Source: Betaproteobacteria bacterium
GTDB taxonomy: Bacteria > Pseudomonadota > Gammaproteobacteria > Burkholderiales > Rhodocyclaceae
Assembly: GCA_009777245.1 (NCBI GenBank)
Contig: WRMF01000002.1
Coordinates: 62,001-126,000, forward strand
DNA length: 64,000 bases
Reading direction: 5' to 3'
In this document: positions 48,857 through 59,197 of the stretch, one piece after another
Layout: each line of letters starts with the position of its first letter
How positions within the stretch are numbered: the stretch's first letter is position 1
The notes under the pieces: model-generated
Database searches by the model: none
What the model saw: only the letters and a program-made list of their open reading frames with translations
Told to the model about the DNA's origin: nothing
Program-made: the position numbers and the translations under genes

Positions 48857-50014
48857 TTATGAAGTTTTAGTCAGGGTAGCTTCAATGATCCAGTCCCTGC
48901 CCCTTTGAACCAGTCGCTTGTTACAAGGGTCTATCGCACCGGTTTCGTCCGGCAGGCATTCCACCACGATTTCGCCCGCTTTGCGAAGCTCCGCGATTTT
49001 TTCCGCCAATTCCGGGAGATGGAGGCTGGAAGGGGCAAAAATGGCGTCTTGCCTTGATTCCTTGCCTGAGAGCCGGGCTAGTTCGCGTAGATCAAGGGAG
49101 AAGCCGGTGGCAGGCCGCGCCCGCCCAAAGCTCTTGCCTACGCCGTCATAGCGTCCTCCAAGGGCGATGGCGGCAGGATAGCCGGGAACATAGGCGGCAA
49201 AAACCGCGCCGCTGTGATAGTGATAACCGCGCAAATCGGCAAGATCAATCGTGACAGACCATTCCGGCACGCTGTCCGCAAGGCAGGCCAGAGTGTCAAG
49301 CGAGGCGGCGATCGGCGGCAAATCAGGGAGAATCTGCCGCGCCTCTCTTAGCGTCTCGATCCCCCCGTAGAGTCTGGATAGCGCAAGAATCGCCTCGCCA
49401 AAAGGCTGGGGCAATCCGGCAGTTATGGCGGCAAGTTCCGGTTCGTCCTTGTTTCGCAGGCAGGAAAGAATGGCCTTGCCTGTTTCCGTATCCGCTCTTG
49501 CCGCTTCAATCAGGGCACGGAAAATGCCGACATGCCCCAAATCCAGACGAAAATCCGGCAAATCGGCTGCTGCAAGAACCTCCGCCAGGAGACGGAGAAT
49601 TTCCCGGTCAGCCGCCCAACCCGTGTAACCGAAAAGTTCCGCGCCAAGCTGAATCGGCTCGCGGCTGGAGACCAGACTGGCGGGGCGGGCATGGAGAGTG
49701 CTGCCGCAATAGCAAAGACGAGTCACGCCCTCACGGTTCAGAAGGTGAGCGTCAATGCGAGCAACCTGGGGAGTCATGTCGGCTCGCACGCCCAAGGTGC
49801 GGCCTGAAAGCTGATCGGCCAGTTTACAGGTGCGCAGATCAAGGTCATGCGCCGCGCCGGTCAGGAGAGATTCCAGATATTCCAGCAGCGGCGGCATAAC
49901 GAGTTCGTAGCCGCGCGTCTTGAACAAATCGAGCAGACAACGACGCAAAACCTCCATGCGCATGGCTTCTTGCGGCAGTGCGTCAGCGAGGTGTTCAGGC
50001 AAAAGCCAGTTCAT
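48857..50014 (-). CDS. hisZ: ATP phosphoribosyltransferase regulatory subunit
   Basis: A 385-residue catalytically inactive paralogue of histidyl-tRNA synthetase. It pairs with short-form HisG and is needed for the first step of histidine synthesis. [16 protein letters not shown] and [17 protein letters not shown] are typical, and [21 protein letters not shown] is the class II motif 3 region. It lacks the anticodon-binding domain of HisS. It lies between DUF2065 and purA. Confidence 0.94.
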   Translation of the reverse strand: MNWLLPEHLADALPQEAMRMEVLRRCLLDLFKTRGYELVMPPLLEYLESLLTGAAHDLDLRTCKLADQLSGRTLGVRADMTPQVARIDAHLLNREGVTRLCYCGSTLHARPASLVSSREPIQLGAELFGYTGWAADREILRLLAEVLAAADLPDFRLDLGHVGIFRALIEAARADTETGKAILSCLRNKDEPELAAITAGLPQPFGEAILALSRLYGGIETLREARQILPDLPPIAASLDTLACLADSVPEWSVTIDLADLRGYHYHSGAVFAAYVPGYPAAIALGGRYDGVGKSFGRARPATGFSLDLRELARLSGKESRQDAIFAPSSLHLPELAEKIAELRKAGEIVVECLPDETGAIDPCNKRLVQRGRDWIIEATLTKTS

Positions 50015-50040
50015 GCGAATTCCGCAAGATGACGATTCGG

Positions 50041-50232
50041 TCAGGGAAAAAACACCACAAGGAGCGCGATTCCGGCCAGCATTGACAAGAGGCCGATGAA
50101 ACGAATCTGACCGTTCGAGAGGGCTAACAGCCGCCGGAACGTTTCTCGCCAGACGGCGGGAGCCAGAAACGGCAGCGCCCCTTCCAGAATGAGCATCAGG
50201 GCAAAGGCGAGGAGGATGGTCGAGACGCTCAT
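50041..50232 (-). CDS. DUF2065 small membrane protein
   Basis: A 63-residue protein with two hydrophobic segments ([20 protein letters not shown] and [18 protein letters not shown]). This size, fold and place between hflC and hisZ are the hallmark of DUF2065 (YjeT-like). The start overlaps the hflC stop by 4 bases. Function unknown. Confidence 0.88.
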   Translation of the reverse strand: MSVSTILLAFALMLILEGALPFLAPAVWRETFRRLLALSNGQIRFIGLLSMLAGIALLVVFFP

Positions 50233-51068
50233 TTCGCGTTTTTCATGTAACGGAAGAAATCGGAATTCGGCTCGATCACAAGCAAGTCCTGCTTGTTGGC
50301 GAAGCTGCCGCGATATGCCTCAAGACTTCGGTAGAATGCGTAGAACCCGGGATTCTGGCCATATGCCTGGGCATAAATAGCCGCTGCGCGGGCATCGCCA
50401 TCGCCCCTGATTCGTTGCGCGTCCCGATTGGCTTCGGCGCGAATTCTTTCCGCCTCCGCCGCGCCTGAGGCGCGGCGTTGATTGGCAACCTGCAAACGTT
50501 CAGCGCGCATCCGGTCATAGACGCTCTCGGTAACGTTTGTCGGCAGTTCCACCCGTTTCAGACGCACGTCAATGACCTCCACCCCGATTTTCTGGGCGTC
50601 CAGATTGGCCTTGCCGCGCATGTCTTCCATGATCGTGTCGCGCGCGCCGGATACCACGTCATGCACGGTGCGCCTGCCGAATTCGGCGCGCAGACCGTCA
50701 TTGATGGTCTGGGTCAGCCGGATACGAGCGCGGCCTTCTTCGCCATTGACCGAAACATAGTACAGACTGGGGTCGGTAATACGCCACTTGACGAAGGAAT
50801 CAACCTGCACATTTTGCTTTTCCGAAGTGATGAAAAGCTCAGGCTCCTGACTATCAATGGTCAATATCCGGTTGTCGAAAGGAACCACATTCTGAATCAT
50901 CGGCACCTTAAAATGCAGACCCGGCGTCTTGATGACCCTCTTGACCTCGCCTAGTTGCAGCACCAAAACGTATTGGCGCTGATCGACCGTAAACACGGAC
51001 ATGCTGCCGATCAACAGAACGATTGCCGCCAGAGCAAGACCTATTTGTATGCGTATGTTGTTCATCAT
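50229..51068 (-). CDS. hflC: FtsH protease modulator HflC
   Basis: A 279-residue SPFH/prohibitin-family protein with one N-terminal membrane anchor ([18 protein letters not shown]) and a periplasmic SPFH domain ([37 protein letters not shown]). The coiled-coil C-terminus includes [21 protein letters not shown]. With HflK it forms the cage around FtsH and tunes membrane-protein degradation. The ATG at 51068 overlaps the hflK stop. Confidence 0.95.
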   Translation of the reverse strand: MMNNIRIQIGLALAAIVLLIGSMSVFTVDQRQYVLVLQLGEVKRVIKTPGLHFKVPMIQNVVPFDNRILTIDSQEPELFITSEKQNVQVDSFVKWRITDPSLYYVSVNGEEGRARIRLTQTINDGLRAEFGRRTVHDVVSGARDTIMEDMRGKANLDAQKIGVEVIDVRLKRVELPTNVTESVYDRMRAERLQVANQRRASGAAEAERIRAEANRDAQRIRGDGDARAAAIYAQAYGQNPGFYAFYRSLEAYRGSFANKQDLLVIEPNSDFFRYMKNAK

Positions 51069-52303
51069 CGCGCGCTCCTGTCGCGGGAAAGGGAAGGCAC
51101 AGCGCCATCGAAGCCGGATGCAATAGCGCCGCTGTCCCGTTGCTGCGTTGCCGCGCCGCCGGACTGTGAGACTGAGGCAGGATTCGTCATGCTGCCTGCC
51201 GCGCCTGCCTGCATCAGCTTGTCAAGCGGCAGGTAAAGCAGATTGCCCTGACCCTGGGCGTCCACAATAACCTTGCTGGTATTTGAGTAAACCTGTTGCA
51301 TGGTTTCCAGATAAAGGCGCTGGCGGGTAACTTCCGGTGCTTTTGAGTATTCGGTCAAGATTTGCAGGAACCGGCTGGTATCCCCTTCGGCGTTGGCAAT
51401 GACTGCTTGTCTGTAGCCTTCGGCTCGAGGAACGATGTCGCTTGCGTAGGCGCGGCCTTCGTATTCCAGCCGTTCCTTATCCTGTGCGGCCTTCACCGCG
51501 TCTTCAAACGCGGCTTGCACCTGTTCGGGCGGTTGGGCGTCCCGCATATTGACCCTGGAAATTTGCACCCCGGTTCCATAACGGTCGAGAATGGTCTGCA
51601 TCAGTTTATTGACGGCGTCCGCGATTTCCGCCCGCCCTTCATTCAGGACAAAATCAATCTTGTTTTTGCCGACAATTTCGCGCACAGCGGTTTCCGCCGC
51701 CTGCTTTACCGCCTGATCCGGGTCACGGCTCTTGAACAGATAATCGGTCGGGCTTTTCAGCACGTATTGCACGGCAAACTGGATGTCAATGATATTTTCG
51801 TCATCGGTGAGCATCAATGCCTCTTTGGGAATTTTGTTCACCGTGTTGTTTGCCGTGCTGCTATAGCCGATTTCCACGGTACGCACACCAGCGTGATTTA
51901 CAATCTCGCGGGATTCAAACGGATAAGGAAAATGCCAGCGAAGACCTGGATCGGTTTCCCCGACAAATTTTCCGAAGCGCAGCACAACGCCGCGCTCTGA
52001 AGCATCAACGATATAAAAGCCGGAGATGAGCCAGGCGCCGACAAGCAGGAAGGCAACTATCACAAAGCCGCGTTTAAGAGCCTGGACATTGATCGGCGGC
52101 AGGCCATCGTCGCCGCCACCGCCGCCAAAATTGCCCGGCGGCGGACGCTGCCCCTGCTTTTTTTTCTTCTCGCCGAACAGTCCGCCCAATTGGCGGTTCA
52201 GGTCGTTCCAGATTTCTTCAAGGTCGGGCGGACCGTCGGGGCGATTGCCGCCGCCATTTCTCGGCGGACGACCCGCCATAAGCATACCAAACGTTGGAAT
52301 CAT
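51065..52303 (-). CDS. hflK: FtsH protease modulator HflK
   Basis: A 412-residue partner of HflC. The cytosolic N-terminus is Gly/Pro/Asn-rich (GRPPRNGGGNRPDGPPDLEE), followed by one membrane segment (GFVIVAFLLVGAWLISGFY) and the SPFH domain (ERGVVLRFGKFVGETDPGLRWHFPYP). The coiled coil includes DKERLEYEGRAYASDIVPRA. The start could also be at MLMAGRPP 6 codons further on; neither has a strong ribosome site. It lies 25 bases after hflX. Confidence 0.95.
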   Translation of the reverse strand: MIPTFGMLMAGRPPRNGGGNRPDGPPDLEEIWNDLNRQLGGLFGEKKKKQGQRPPPGNFGGGGGDDGLPPINVQALKRGFVIVAFLLVGAWLISGFYIVDASERGVVLRFGKFVGETDPGLRWHFPYPFESREIVNHAGVRTVEIGYSSTANNTVNKIPKEALMLTDDENIIDIQFAVQYVLKSPTDYLFKSRDPDQAVKQAAETAVREIVGKNKIDFVLNEGRAEIADAVNKLMQTILDRYGTGVQISRVNMRDAQPPEQVQAAFEDAVKAAQDKERLEYEGRAYASDIVPRAEGYRQAVIANAEGDTSRFLQILTEYSKAPEVTRQRLYLETMQQVYSNTSKVIVDAQGQGNLLYLPLDKLMQAGAAGSMTNPASVSQSGGAATQQRDSGAIASGFDGAVPSLSRDRSAR

Positions 52304-52328
52304 GAAAGATATTCCCGGACAGATTGTT

Positions 52329-53489
52329 TCAAAAGATGGTTTTTGCCTCGGATTGCGCGGACGAAACCGTTGCAGCGCGGAGCGCTGTTTTTTCCTGAGC
52401 GATTGAAGCCAGAGCGGAGCGCAACAGCGTCAACCCGGAACCATCGCGCGCGCTCAACTTAACGCGGCGAATTCTACCACATTCATCAAACTCTATCGCC
52501 GGGGAAACTCCGGTCAGGTCAATCTTGTTCCAGACCATAATCTGCGGCGTATCCGCCGCGCCGATTTCGGCAAGCGTCTGTTCGACTTCCGCGATTTGCT
52601 CATCGCGGGCGGGGCTTGCGCTATCAATAACATGCAAAATCAAATCGGCGTCAGCCGTCGCTTCCAGCGTCGCCTGAAATGCTTCCACCAATGGATGAGG
52701 CAAATCGCGGATGAAGCCTACGGTATCGGAGAGCACGATATGGCTCGTCCCGGTCAGCCAAAGTCTGCGCGAAGTGGCTTCCAGGGTTGCAAACAATTGG
52801 TCGGCGACATAGACATCGGCTCTGGTCAAGGCGTTGAACAGGGTTGATTTGCCCGCGTTGGTGTAGCCAGACAGAGAAACGTTCAACGCTTCGCTTTTTT
52901 GCCGCGCCTTGCGCTGAATGCCGCGCTGGCGGGAAAGGCGTTCCAGCCGTTCCTTCAAGAGCCGCACCCGTTTGTTGAGAAGCCGTCGGTCGGTTTCCAA
53001 CTGCTTTTCCCCCGGTCCGCGCAGACCGATACCGCCCTGCTGCCGCTCCAGATGGCTCCAGCCGCGCACTAGGCGGGTCAAGAGGTGTTCCAGTTGCGCC
53101 AGCTCCACTTGCAGCTTGCCTTCCGCGCTTTCCGCGCGCAGGGCGAAGATGTCCAGAATCAGACGGGTGCGATCTACTATCCGGCATTCCAGCAGGCGTT
53201 CCAGATTGCGTTCCTGAGCTGGGGATAGCGAGTGGTTGAAAATAACGAGATCGGCGCGGCAGGCTTTGCAGACGGCTGCGATTTCTTCCGTCTTGCCCTT
53301 TCCCGCAAAAGTTCGCGGATCTGGACTATGCCGCCTGCCGGTAATTTCGGCGGCTACAATGCCGCCTGCCGATTCAGTCAGCAGGCGCAATTCTTCCAGG
53401 CGTTCCGCAAGGTCAGGCTCGCCAAAATCGAGTTGAACCAGAACCGCGCGCTCGCCGCCGGAAGGCTCCCTGCCTGAAAAATCAAACAT
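52329..53489 (-). CDS. hflX: GTPase HflX
   Basis: A 386-residue ribosome-associated GTPase that splits stalled or hibernating ribosomes. The N-terminal HflX domain has ADLVIFNHSLSPAQERNLE and DRTRLILDIFALRA. A coiled-coil linker follows (QLETDRRLLNKRVRLLKERL). G motifs are GYTNAGKSTLFNAL (G1), DTVGFIRDLP (G3) and WNKIDL (G4). It lies 20 bases after hfq. Confidence 0.96.
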   Translation of the reverse strand: MFDFSGREPSGGERAVLVQLDFGEPDLAERLEELRLLTESAGGIVAAEITGRRHSPDPRTFAGKGKTEEIAAVCKACRADLVIFNHSLSPAQERNLERLLECRIVDRTRLILDIFALRAESAEGKLQVELAQLEHLLTRLVRGWSHLERQQGGIGLRGPGEKQLETDRRLLNKRVRLLKERLERLSRQRGIQRKARQKSEALNVSLSGYTNAGKSTLFNALTRADVYVADQLFATLEATSRRLWLTGTSHIVLSDTVGFIRDLPHPLVEAFQATLEATADADLILHVIDSASPARDEQIAEVEQTLAEIGAADTPQIMVWNKIDLTGVSPAIEFDECGRIRRVKLSARDGSGLTLLRSALASIAQEKTALRAATVSSAQSEAKTIF

Positions 53490-53509
53490 GGGCGGGCTGC
53501 GGTTTTATG

Positions 53510-53755
53510 CTAAACGTCGTCCGCGCTCTCGTAATCCTGCCCCAGCGTCACAGGTCTGGCAGGCACGATGGTGGAAATGGCATGTTTGTACACCAGCTGG
53601 GTAACTGCGTTTTTAAGCAGCACGACATATTGGTCAAAAGATTCGACTTGTCCTTGCAGCTTGATGCCGTTTACCAGATAGATGGAAACCGGCACATGCT
53701 CCCGGCGCAAGACGTTTAGGAATGGGTCTTGCAGTGTTTGTCCCTTGTTGCTCAT
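53510..53755 (-). CDS. hfq: RNA chaperone Hfq
   Basis: An 81-residue Sm-like hexameric protein that pairs small RNAs with mRNAs. [20 protein letters not shown] is the Sm1 region, with [15 protein letters not shown] and the Sm2 [10 protein letters not shown]. The ATG at 53755 (MSNKGQ) is the universal start. der, a usual upstream gene in related bacteria, is replaced here by flagellar genes. Confidence 0.97.
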   Translation of the reverse strand: MSNKGQTLQDPFLNVLRREHVPVSIYLVNGIKLQGQVESFDQYVVLLKNAVTQLVYKHAISTIVPARPVTLGQDYESADDV

Positions 53756-53866
53756 ATGAAAACTCCAGGTCGTTATTATTGCGGAAAAATACAAAAACGT
53801 GAGAGGCGCATATTCTAAGCTGATTTTTTGCATAAACGCCAGCGGATGTTGCATATTATACTGACG

Positions 53867-54211
53867 TCATCGAATTTTATTCGCGTTTGCATCCTCGTTT
53901 TTGGGCGGCAGGCGTAAATCGGGCGGCGGCAATCCCGCTTCGCCGTGTTCTATCCTGTAGAGCCAGGCCAAGAGCTCGGCAACGGCAAGATAAAGCTGGC
54001 TGGGAATGTGCTCGTCAATGTCGACTTGAACGAGAAGAGAGAGAAGTTCCGGCGATTCGTGCACATAAACGCCGTGCTCCTTGGCGCGGGATATGATTTC
54101 CTCGGCGATCAGTCCGCGCCCTTTGGCAACAACGCGCGGCGCGCTGTCGCTCTGGCGATAGGCAAGCGCGACCGCTTCAAGCTGGCGCGCCTGTGTCTTT
54201 GCGTCGGACAT
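53867..54211 (-). CDS. FlhB-like C-terminal-domain protein
   Basis: A 114-residue protein similar to only the cytoplasmic C-terminal part of FlhB, the export switch of the flagellar type III apparatus. VALAYRQSDSAPRVVAKGRG, EIISRAKEHGVYVHESPELL and DEHIPSQLYLAVAELLAWLY align with it. The autocleaving NPTH motif and all membrane segments are missing, as in the stand-alone FhlB/FlhB2 proteins. It overlaps the fliK-like gene by 35 bases, which fits a role in hook-length control or the substrate switch. Confidence 0.85.
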   Translation of the reverse strand: MSDAKTQARQLEAVALAYRQSDSAPRVVAKGRGLIAEEIISRAKEHGVYVHESPELLSLLVQVDIDEHIPSQLYLAVAELLAWLYRIEHGEAGLPPPDLRLPPKNEDANANKIR

Positions 54212-55499
54212 GACGGTGAATTTCGACGAATTCCAGAGAAAGCCCGGAAGTTTCAAAACGCCGCCGTAATTCTGCGTTTGCGGCGATCAGGCGGGCGCGG
54301 GCAACATCATTTTCAGTACGCAGGATAATCTGAATATCCCTGCCGCCGGAAAGCCTCAAGGTCGCTTCCAGCGCGCCCAGGCTCGGTAATTTCATATGCA
54401 GGCGTGTTGTCCAGTTGGCTGCCGTGTTTTCTTCCCGCTGCCGTTGTTCGCTGTCTTCCTCGATGATTTCCCAGTCCATCGTCTGCCCCGGCCATATCTG
54501 CCCCTGCCAGACATAGGTGTTGGTCGCCAGGGCTTCAAGTTGTTGACGAACCACCGGAGCCAAATCAGGGGCGATTGCCTGTCCCATTCCGACCCTTACT
54601 GCGCCGCTCTCCGGCATGGCTGCGGAAGAAGGCATAGCAGCAGGCGTAGCGGATGGATTTTGCGGAGCAGTCTGCGGGGCAGTAGCGGCTGATTGGGCGG
54701 GATTGGCAGCGGATGGGGCGGGAGCAGTAGATGGAGCGGCGGCATGGACAGCGCCAGGGCGGGCAAGGAGAGTTGCCTGTAACCCTGGCTGCGCCGGACT
54801 TTGCGGCTGGGGGGTTGCGCCTAATCTTGCCGCGCCTGTGGATTCGCCGCCCGCCGCTAATGTATGGGCGACGGGGGAGAGTCTGCCTTGCGGCTCGAAA
54901 AGCAGGGCGGCCAGGGTAATTCGCCCCTGCGTCCAGCGCACCTGATGCGATTCATAAAACATGCCGCTTCTGACCAGCGCCGTTCTAAGCGCCGAGGCGA
55001 TGTCGGCGGTCTTGGCCGGAAGTTTCTCGAAAATCGGTTGCGCGTTGTTGAGAGGGACGGGTTGCGGACGTTTGCCCCCTTCCTTGTCTATTCCGGCAAG
55101 GAGACTCGCTATCAGCTTGCCTGTCGGCGTCAGGCGAATGGCGGTAGAAGCGTTTGGATCGGCTCTGCCGCTTTCCTTTCCCGCGCTTCCTTCGCCGCTA
55201 CCACGGGCGACAACGGCAAGCATTGTTTTTCCGTTTTTTTCGACGGTCTCCAGTTCCAGCGAATCCCCTGCCTTGGCCGCGAAAGGAAGCGCAAGAGTGA
55301 GATTGTGTCCGGCGACATTGGCTCGGTATGTGCCATCGGACAGTTGCGCCTGAATAGTCGCCACGAACCGTTGTCCCGGCGTTAAGTCGCGCAATACATC
55401 GCTGATTCTGGGGACAGGGCCGACCGGCAAAGGCTTGCCGGTCAAATCTCCGATGAGTTTCAACTGGAGAGAGGCGATTTCAGCGGGAATTACAGCCAT
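54177..55499 (-). CDS. fliK: Flagellar hook-length control protein FliK-like
   Basis: A 440-residue protein. The middle (about residues 205-300) is a Pro/Ala/Gln-rich stretch (SAANPAQSAATAPQTAPQNP) typical of FliK rulers. The C-terminal domain (LGALEATLRLSGGRDIQIIL, then LIAANAELRRRFETSGLSLE) matches the Flg_hook/FliK switch domain. The N-terminus (AEIASLQLKLIGDLTGKPLP) is an export-type region. The neighbours fliS, a fliT-like gene and an flhB-like gene support the call. Confidence 0.82.
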   Translation of the reverse strand: MAVIPAEIASLQLKLIGDLTGKPLPVGPVPRISDVLRDLTPGQRFVATIQAQLSDGTYRANVAGHNLTLALPFAAKAGDSLELETVEKNGKTMLAVVARGSGEGSAGKESGRADPNASTAIRLTPTGKLIASLLAGIDKEGGKRPQPVPLNNAQPIFEKLPAKTADIASALRTALVRSGMFYESHQVRWTQGRITLAALLFEPQGRLSPVAHTLAAGGESTGAARLGATPQPQSPAQPGLQATLLARPGAVHAAAPSTAPAPSAANPAQSAATAPQTAPQNPSATPAAMPSSAAMPESGAVRVGMGQAIAPDLAPVVRQQLEALATNTYVWQGQIWPGQTMDWEIIEEDSEQRQREENTAANWTTRLHMKLPSLGALEATLRLSGGRDIQIILRTENDVARARLIAANAELRRRFETSGLSLEFVEIHRHVRRKDTGAPA

Positions 55500-55507
55500 G
55501 CCGCCCT

Positions 55508-55783
55508 CTATGCAGTTGTTTTGTCAGCGCCGCCGAAGGCTTTCAACAAGGTGGCAATATCTTTGTGCAGGGGAATGGCGCGCTCCGAGATGGCATCAAG
55601 ATGGGCATTGGCTCGTTCGAGCGAAGCGATATCGGCGGCAGTGGCTTTGGGGATATGCCCGCTCTGAATTTGCGAATGCAGATGATCGAACGCTTCGGCT
55701 GCGCCCGCCCAGTCTCCTGCTTCCGCAAGGCGGCGGATTTCGGCAAGGACGAATTCGAGCGTTTCAAAAGGCGTGCGGCTCAT
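55508..55783 (-). CDS. Putative flagellar chaperone FliT-like protein
   Basis: A 91-residue all-helical protein (EFVLAEIRRLAEAGDWAGAAEAF, then ASLERANAHLDAISERAIPL). Its size, helicity and position directly after fliS, with a 4-base overlap, fit FliT, the chaperone of the filament cap protein FliD. The sequence itself is not strongly diagnostic. Confidence 0.6.
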   Translation of the reverse strand: MSRTPFETLEFVLAEIRRLAEAGDWAGAAEAFDHLHSQIQSGHIPKATAADIASLERANAHLDAISERAIPLHKDIATLLKAFGGADKTTA

Positions 55784-56193
55784 GGCGCGTCCTGCTGCTG
55801 CTTGTCCGGGTCAATTTGCTGCCAGGCGTTGTGAATTTCTTCCAGGAGATGCAGCACTTCATCCAGAGTGGGGATGTCGTTTTTCATGTTTGCCCAGAGA
55901 AGGCGGGAGACCATATAGTCGTAGAGCGCGGCCAAGCGCTCGGCCAGCTCTCCGCCGGCCTGAACATCCAGACTGACTTTCAGGCCATTGGCGATAATAT
56001 CAATGGCTTTGGAAATATGGTTGCCGCGCTCGGCGGTGTTGCCTTTTTCGGCGTGCAGCTTCGCCACGGCAATGGCGCTGTGCGCTCCTTCAAAAAGGAG
56101 AATGATGAGACGATGCGGACTGGCGGTGCGAATGTCGGACTCGCGCTCCAGAGTGGCGTAGGTACTGGCGGGGTTCTGGCGATTACTGAACAT
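55780..56193 (-). CDS. fliS: Flagellin export chaperone FliS
   Basis: A 137-residue four-helix chaperone that keeps flagellin unpolymerised until export. STYATLERESDIRTASPHRLI is the signature start, LIILLFEGAHSAIAVAKLH follows, and LAALYDYMVSRLLWANMKND is the conserved C-terminal helix. fliD and the flagellin gene, usual upstream neighbours, are not here. Confidence 0.93.
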   Translation of the reverse strand: MFSNRQNPASTYATLERESDIRTASPHRLIILLFEGAHSAIAVAKLHAEKGNTAERGNHISKAIDIIANGLKVSLDVQAGGELAERLAALYDYMVSRLLWANMKNDIPTLDEVLHLLEEIHNAWQQIDPDKQQQDAP

Positions 56194-56339
56194 GGAAACA
56201 GATACTCCAAAAATTGATGGTTTCTAACCCTGTTCTCAAGCGTAGCGAAAGTCAAGCCAGACAAAAAGCGTGGGAAGACAGCTTTCCGCTTCTTTCAGAC
56301 TTTGACTTTCCATAGCGCACACTATATCATTCATTTTCT

Positions 56340-56891
56340 ATGTCACAAAGAAATCAATCGTCCTCTTCCTCATGGACGGCAGATGTTCCCATGGATCTGT
56401 GGCGTTTTGCCCGTGAAGGCGGTTGTCTGGAAGGCTCCATTCCCTTGTCTGCGTTTCTGCGTCTTGAAGACAGTCTTTTGCATACGGAAGGCGAAATTTT
56501 TTTCCGCGCGCAGGGCGAAATTACAGGGATGCAGAGTTCGGGCAAACAGGCGCGGCTCTCCGTTTCGGTGTCCGGGGAATTGCCGCTGGTTTGTCAGCGA
56601 TGCCTTTCTCTCGTTTGCGTAACACTGAGAATAGAGAGCCGACTGGCGCTGGTTGACGAAAAAAACGCCTTGGCCAAGGAGGAGATGGAAGACGAAACGC
56701 TTGATTTTCTGCCGGTTGCTCATGGCAAGGAAGGTCATCGTTCGCTCGAGGAACTGGTTGAGGACGAAATTTTATTGGCGTTGCCGTCAGCGCCACGGCA
56801 TGATGAATGCGCTCTGCCGGGCGCGAAGGAAATGGAAGCGCCGCATCCTTTTGCGGCGCTGGCGGCTTGCAAAGGCCGTTTTACAGATTGA
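56340..56891 (+). CDS. yceD: YceD / DUF177 protein
   Basis: A 183-residue protein of the large-subunit 23S rRNA accumulation family. The central LPLVCQRCL carries the conserved CxxC, and EDETLDFLPVAHG followed by LEELVEDEILLALP is the acidic C-terminal signature. It lies 21 bases upstream of rpmF, the order seen in nearly all bacteria with this gene. Confidence 0.92.
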   Translation: MSQRNQSSSSSWTADVPMDLWRFAREGGCLEGSIPLSAFLRLEDSLLHTEGEIFFRAQGEITGMQSSGKQARLSVSVSGELPLVCQRCLSLVCVTLRIESRLALVDEKNALAKEEMEDETLDFLPVAHGKEGHRSLEELVEDEILLALPSAPRHDECALPGAKEMEAPHPFAALAACKGRFTD

Positions 56892-56912
56892 TTTTGTTTC
56901 AGGAGTATTGAA

Positions 56913-57092
56913 ATGGCTGTTCAACAAAACAAGAAATCGCCGTCCAGGCGCGGTATGCGCCGCGCCCACGATTCTTTGGGCAATCCGACGCTCGCTGTGG
57001 ATAAAACAAGCGGCGAGACGCATTTGCGACATCACATTTCGCCTTCCGGTTTCTATCGGGGGCGGAAAGTCGCTGTCGGCAAGGGCGAATGA
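56913..57092 (+). CDS. rpmF: 50S ribosomal protein L32
   Basis: A 59-residue basic protein read directly from the sequence: it starts [20 protein letters not shown] and ends [14 protein letters not shown] lies 7-12 bases before the [23 protein letters not shown] and GFYRGRKV match L32; the zinc-binding cysteines found in some species are absent. It sits between yceD and plsX as usual. Confidence 0.95.
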   Translation: MAVQQNKKSPSRRGMRRAHDSLGNPTLAVDKTSGETHLRHHISPSGFYRGRKVAVGKGE

Positions 57093-57169
57093 GCGTTTTT
57101 GCGCTTTTGACGTTGAATTTACGCATGGGCGTAACGTCCATGAGCTGTCGGCCTTGTCATTCTTTTTAA

Positions 57170-58204
57170 ATGTCGCATACCATCGCCATTGATTGCATGG
57201 GCGGGGATCACGGCCCCTCCATAACCGTTCCTGCTGCTTTCGCTTTTTTGCGTAAGCACCGGAAAGCCAGGGTTATTCTGGTCGGCCAAGAAGAGAAGAT
57301 AAAGCCTTTTCTTGCGACAAGCGCCGATTGTTCCGGTCGCTATGAGATCGTTCACGCGGAAGATGTGGTGGCAATGGACGAATCCCCTACGCTTGCGCTG
57401 AAGAACAAGAAAAAATCCTCCATGCGGCTGGCGCTCAATCTGGTCAAGAGCGGACAGGCGGATGCCTCAATTTCTGCGGGCAATACTGGCGCGTTGATGG
57501 CGATGTCCCGCTTCGTCCTGAAGATGTTGCCGGGTATTGACCGTCCCGCCTTGTGTCCGGTCATGCCGACCGCAAACGGTCATGTCTACATGCTTGATCT
57601 GGGTGCAAATGTTGATTGCAACGCAGAACACCTGCTCCAATTCGGCATCATGGGCGCAATGCTGGCGTCGTCCCTGGATCACAATGAGCGCCCAAGGGTC
57701 GGACTACTCAATATCGGCGCGGAAGACAACAAGGGAAATGAAGTGGTCAGGGGAGCAGGGATTCTCTTGAAGGCTTCCGGTCTCAACTTCGTCGGGAATG
57801 TGGAAGGGGATGGCATTTATCGGGGCGAGGCCGATGTTATTGTATGCGACGGTTTTGTCGGCAATGTCGCCCTGAAGGCTTCGGAAGGTCTGGCGCGCAT
57901 GTTGGGAGAAGCCTTGAAGCAGGAATTTTCCCGTTCCCTGTTCTCCCGCCTGCTTGCGCTTATTGCCTTGCCGGTGTTGAGGCGTTTCAAGGCGAACCAT
58001 GACCCGCGTCGTTACAATGGCGCAAGCCTTTTGGGGCTTAGAGGACTTAGCATGAAGAGCCACGGCTCGGCGGACGCGATAGCCTTTGCCCATGCCCTTG
58101 CCAGGGCATATGAGGCTGCCAGCAATAAGGCGGTTGAGCGCATCGGCGCCAAATTGGCGGAATCGCGCAAGCAGCAGGAACCATACGAACCGGAGAGCGA
58201 ATGA
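57170..58204 (+). CDS. plsX: Phosphate acyltransferase PlsX
   Basis: A 344-residue peripheral membrane enzyme that makes acyl-phosphate from acyl-ACP for phospholipid synthesis. [19 protein letters not shown] is the N-terminal signature. [18 protein letters not shown] and [19 protein letters not shown] follow, with [19 protein letters not shown]. The stop overlaps the fabH start by 4 bases (ATGA at 58201). Confidence 0.97.
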   Translation: MSHTIAIDCMGGDHGPSITVPAAFAFLRKHRKARVILVGQEEKIKPFLATSADCSGRYEIVHAEDVVAMDESPTLALKNKKKSSMRLALNLVKSGQADASISAGNTGALMAMSRFVLKMLPGIDRPALCPVMPTANGHVYMLDLGANVDCNAEHLLQFGIMGAMLASSLDHNERPRVGLLNIGAEDNKGNEVVRGAGILLKASGLNFVGNVEGDGIYRGEADVIVCDGFVGNVALKASEGLARMLGEALKQEFSRSLFSRLLALIALPVLRRFKANHDPRRYNGASLLGLRGLSMKSHGSADAIAFAHALARAYEAASNKAVERIGAKLAESRKQQEPYEPESE

Positions 58205-59181
58205 ATAACGGTAAAAGTCCCGTCTATGCGCGGGTAACCGGCACAGGAGGTTATTTGCCCGGTTATCCGGTCAGCAACTTTGACCTTGTAGCTCGCGGCA
58301 TTGATACCAGTGATGAATGGATCGTTGAGCGAACCGGCATTTGTTCCCGTCACTTTGCCGCAGAGGGCGAGACTTCCGGGGTGATGGCGAAAATTGCCGC
58401 CGAGCGGGCGTTGGCGATGGCAGAGCTTGATCCCGCCCTTTTGGATTTGATTATCGTTGCCACTTCCACGCCGGATTTCGTGTTTCCAAGCACGGCCTGC
58501 CTTCTGCAAGGCGCATTGGGCAACCACGGCGCGACTGCTTTTGACGTGCAGGCCGTGTGCAGCGGATTTGTTTATGCTTTTGCCGTTGCCGATAAATTCA
58601 TGCGTTCCGGCACGCACAAGAAGGCGCTCGTGGTAGGTTCGGACGCTTTTTCCAATATTCTCGACTGGCAGGATCGGGGAACCTGCGTTCTCTTTGGCGA
58701 CGGCGCGGGCGCGGTAGTTCTTGAAGCTGCGGAGGCTCCCGGCGTTTTATCTTCCGTCCTTCGCGCGGACGGCTCTCAGTCTGGCATTCTTTCCGTTCCC
58801 GGTCAGGTTCGTTGCGGCAAGGTCTGGGGTGATCCTTTCCTGCGTATGGAAGGACAGGCGGTTTTCAGGAATGCCGTGCGGGTGCTTGCTTCTGTGGCGG
58901 AAGAATGTTGTCAGGCGGCGGGCATCAAGAGCCATGAAATTGACTGGCTGATTCCGCATCAGGCGAATATCCGCATCATTGACGCGACCAGTCGCAAAAT
59001 GGGATTGGCGCGTGAGAAGGTAATCATTACTGTGGATCGGCACGGCAACACCTCTGCCGCTTCCGTGCCGCTCGCGCTTGACGAGGCGGTGCGGGACGGG
59101 CGAATCGAAAGAGGGCAGCGCGTGCTGGCGGAAGGCGTCGGCGGCGGGTTTACCTGGGGCGCGGTTTTGTTTGAATTTTAG
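58201..59181 (+). CDS. fabH: Beta-ketoacyl-ACP synthase III
   Basis: A 326-residue condensing enzyme that starts fatty-acid synthesis from acetyl-CoA and malonyl-ACP. The catalytic Cys is C120 in [11 protein letters not shown]. The His and Asn are in IPHQANIRI and [15 protein letters not shown], and [10 protein letters not shown] and TGICSRHFA are also conserved. It is translationally coupled to plsX. Confidence 0.97.
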   Translation: MNNGKSPVYARVTGTGGYLPGYPVSNFDLVARGIDTSDEWIVERTGICSRHFAAEGETSGVMAKIAAERALAMAELDPALLDLIIVATSTPDFVFPSTACLLQGALGNHGATAFDVQAVCSGFVYAFAVADKFMRSGTHKKALVVGSDAFSNILDWQDRGTCVLFGDGAGAVVLEAAEAPGVLSSVLRADGSQSGILSVPGQVRCGKVWGDPFLRMEGQAVFRNAVRVLASVAEECCQAAGIKSHEIDWLIPHQANIRIIDATSRKMGLAREKVIITVDRHGNTSAASVPLALDEAVRDGRIERGQRVLAEGVGGGFTWGAVLFEF

Positions 59182-59197
59182 GAAAGAGACTTAAACA

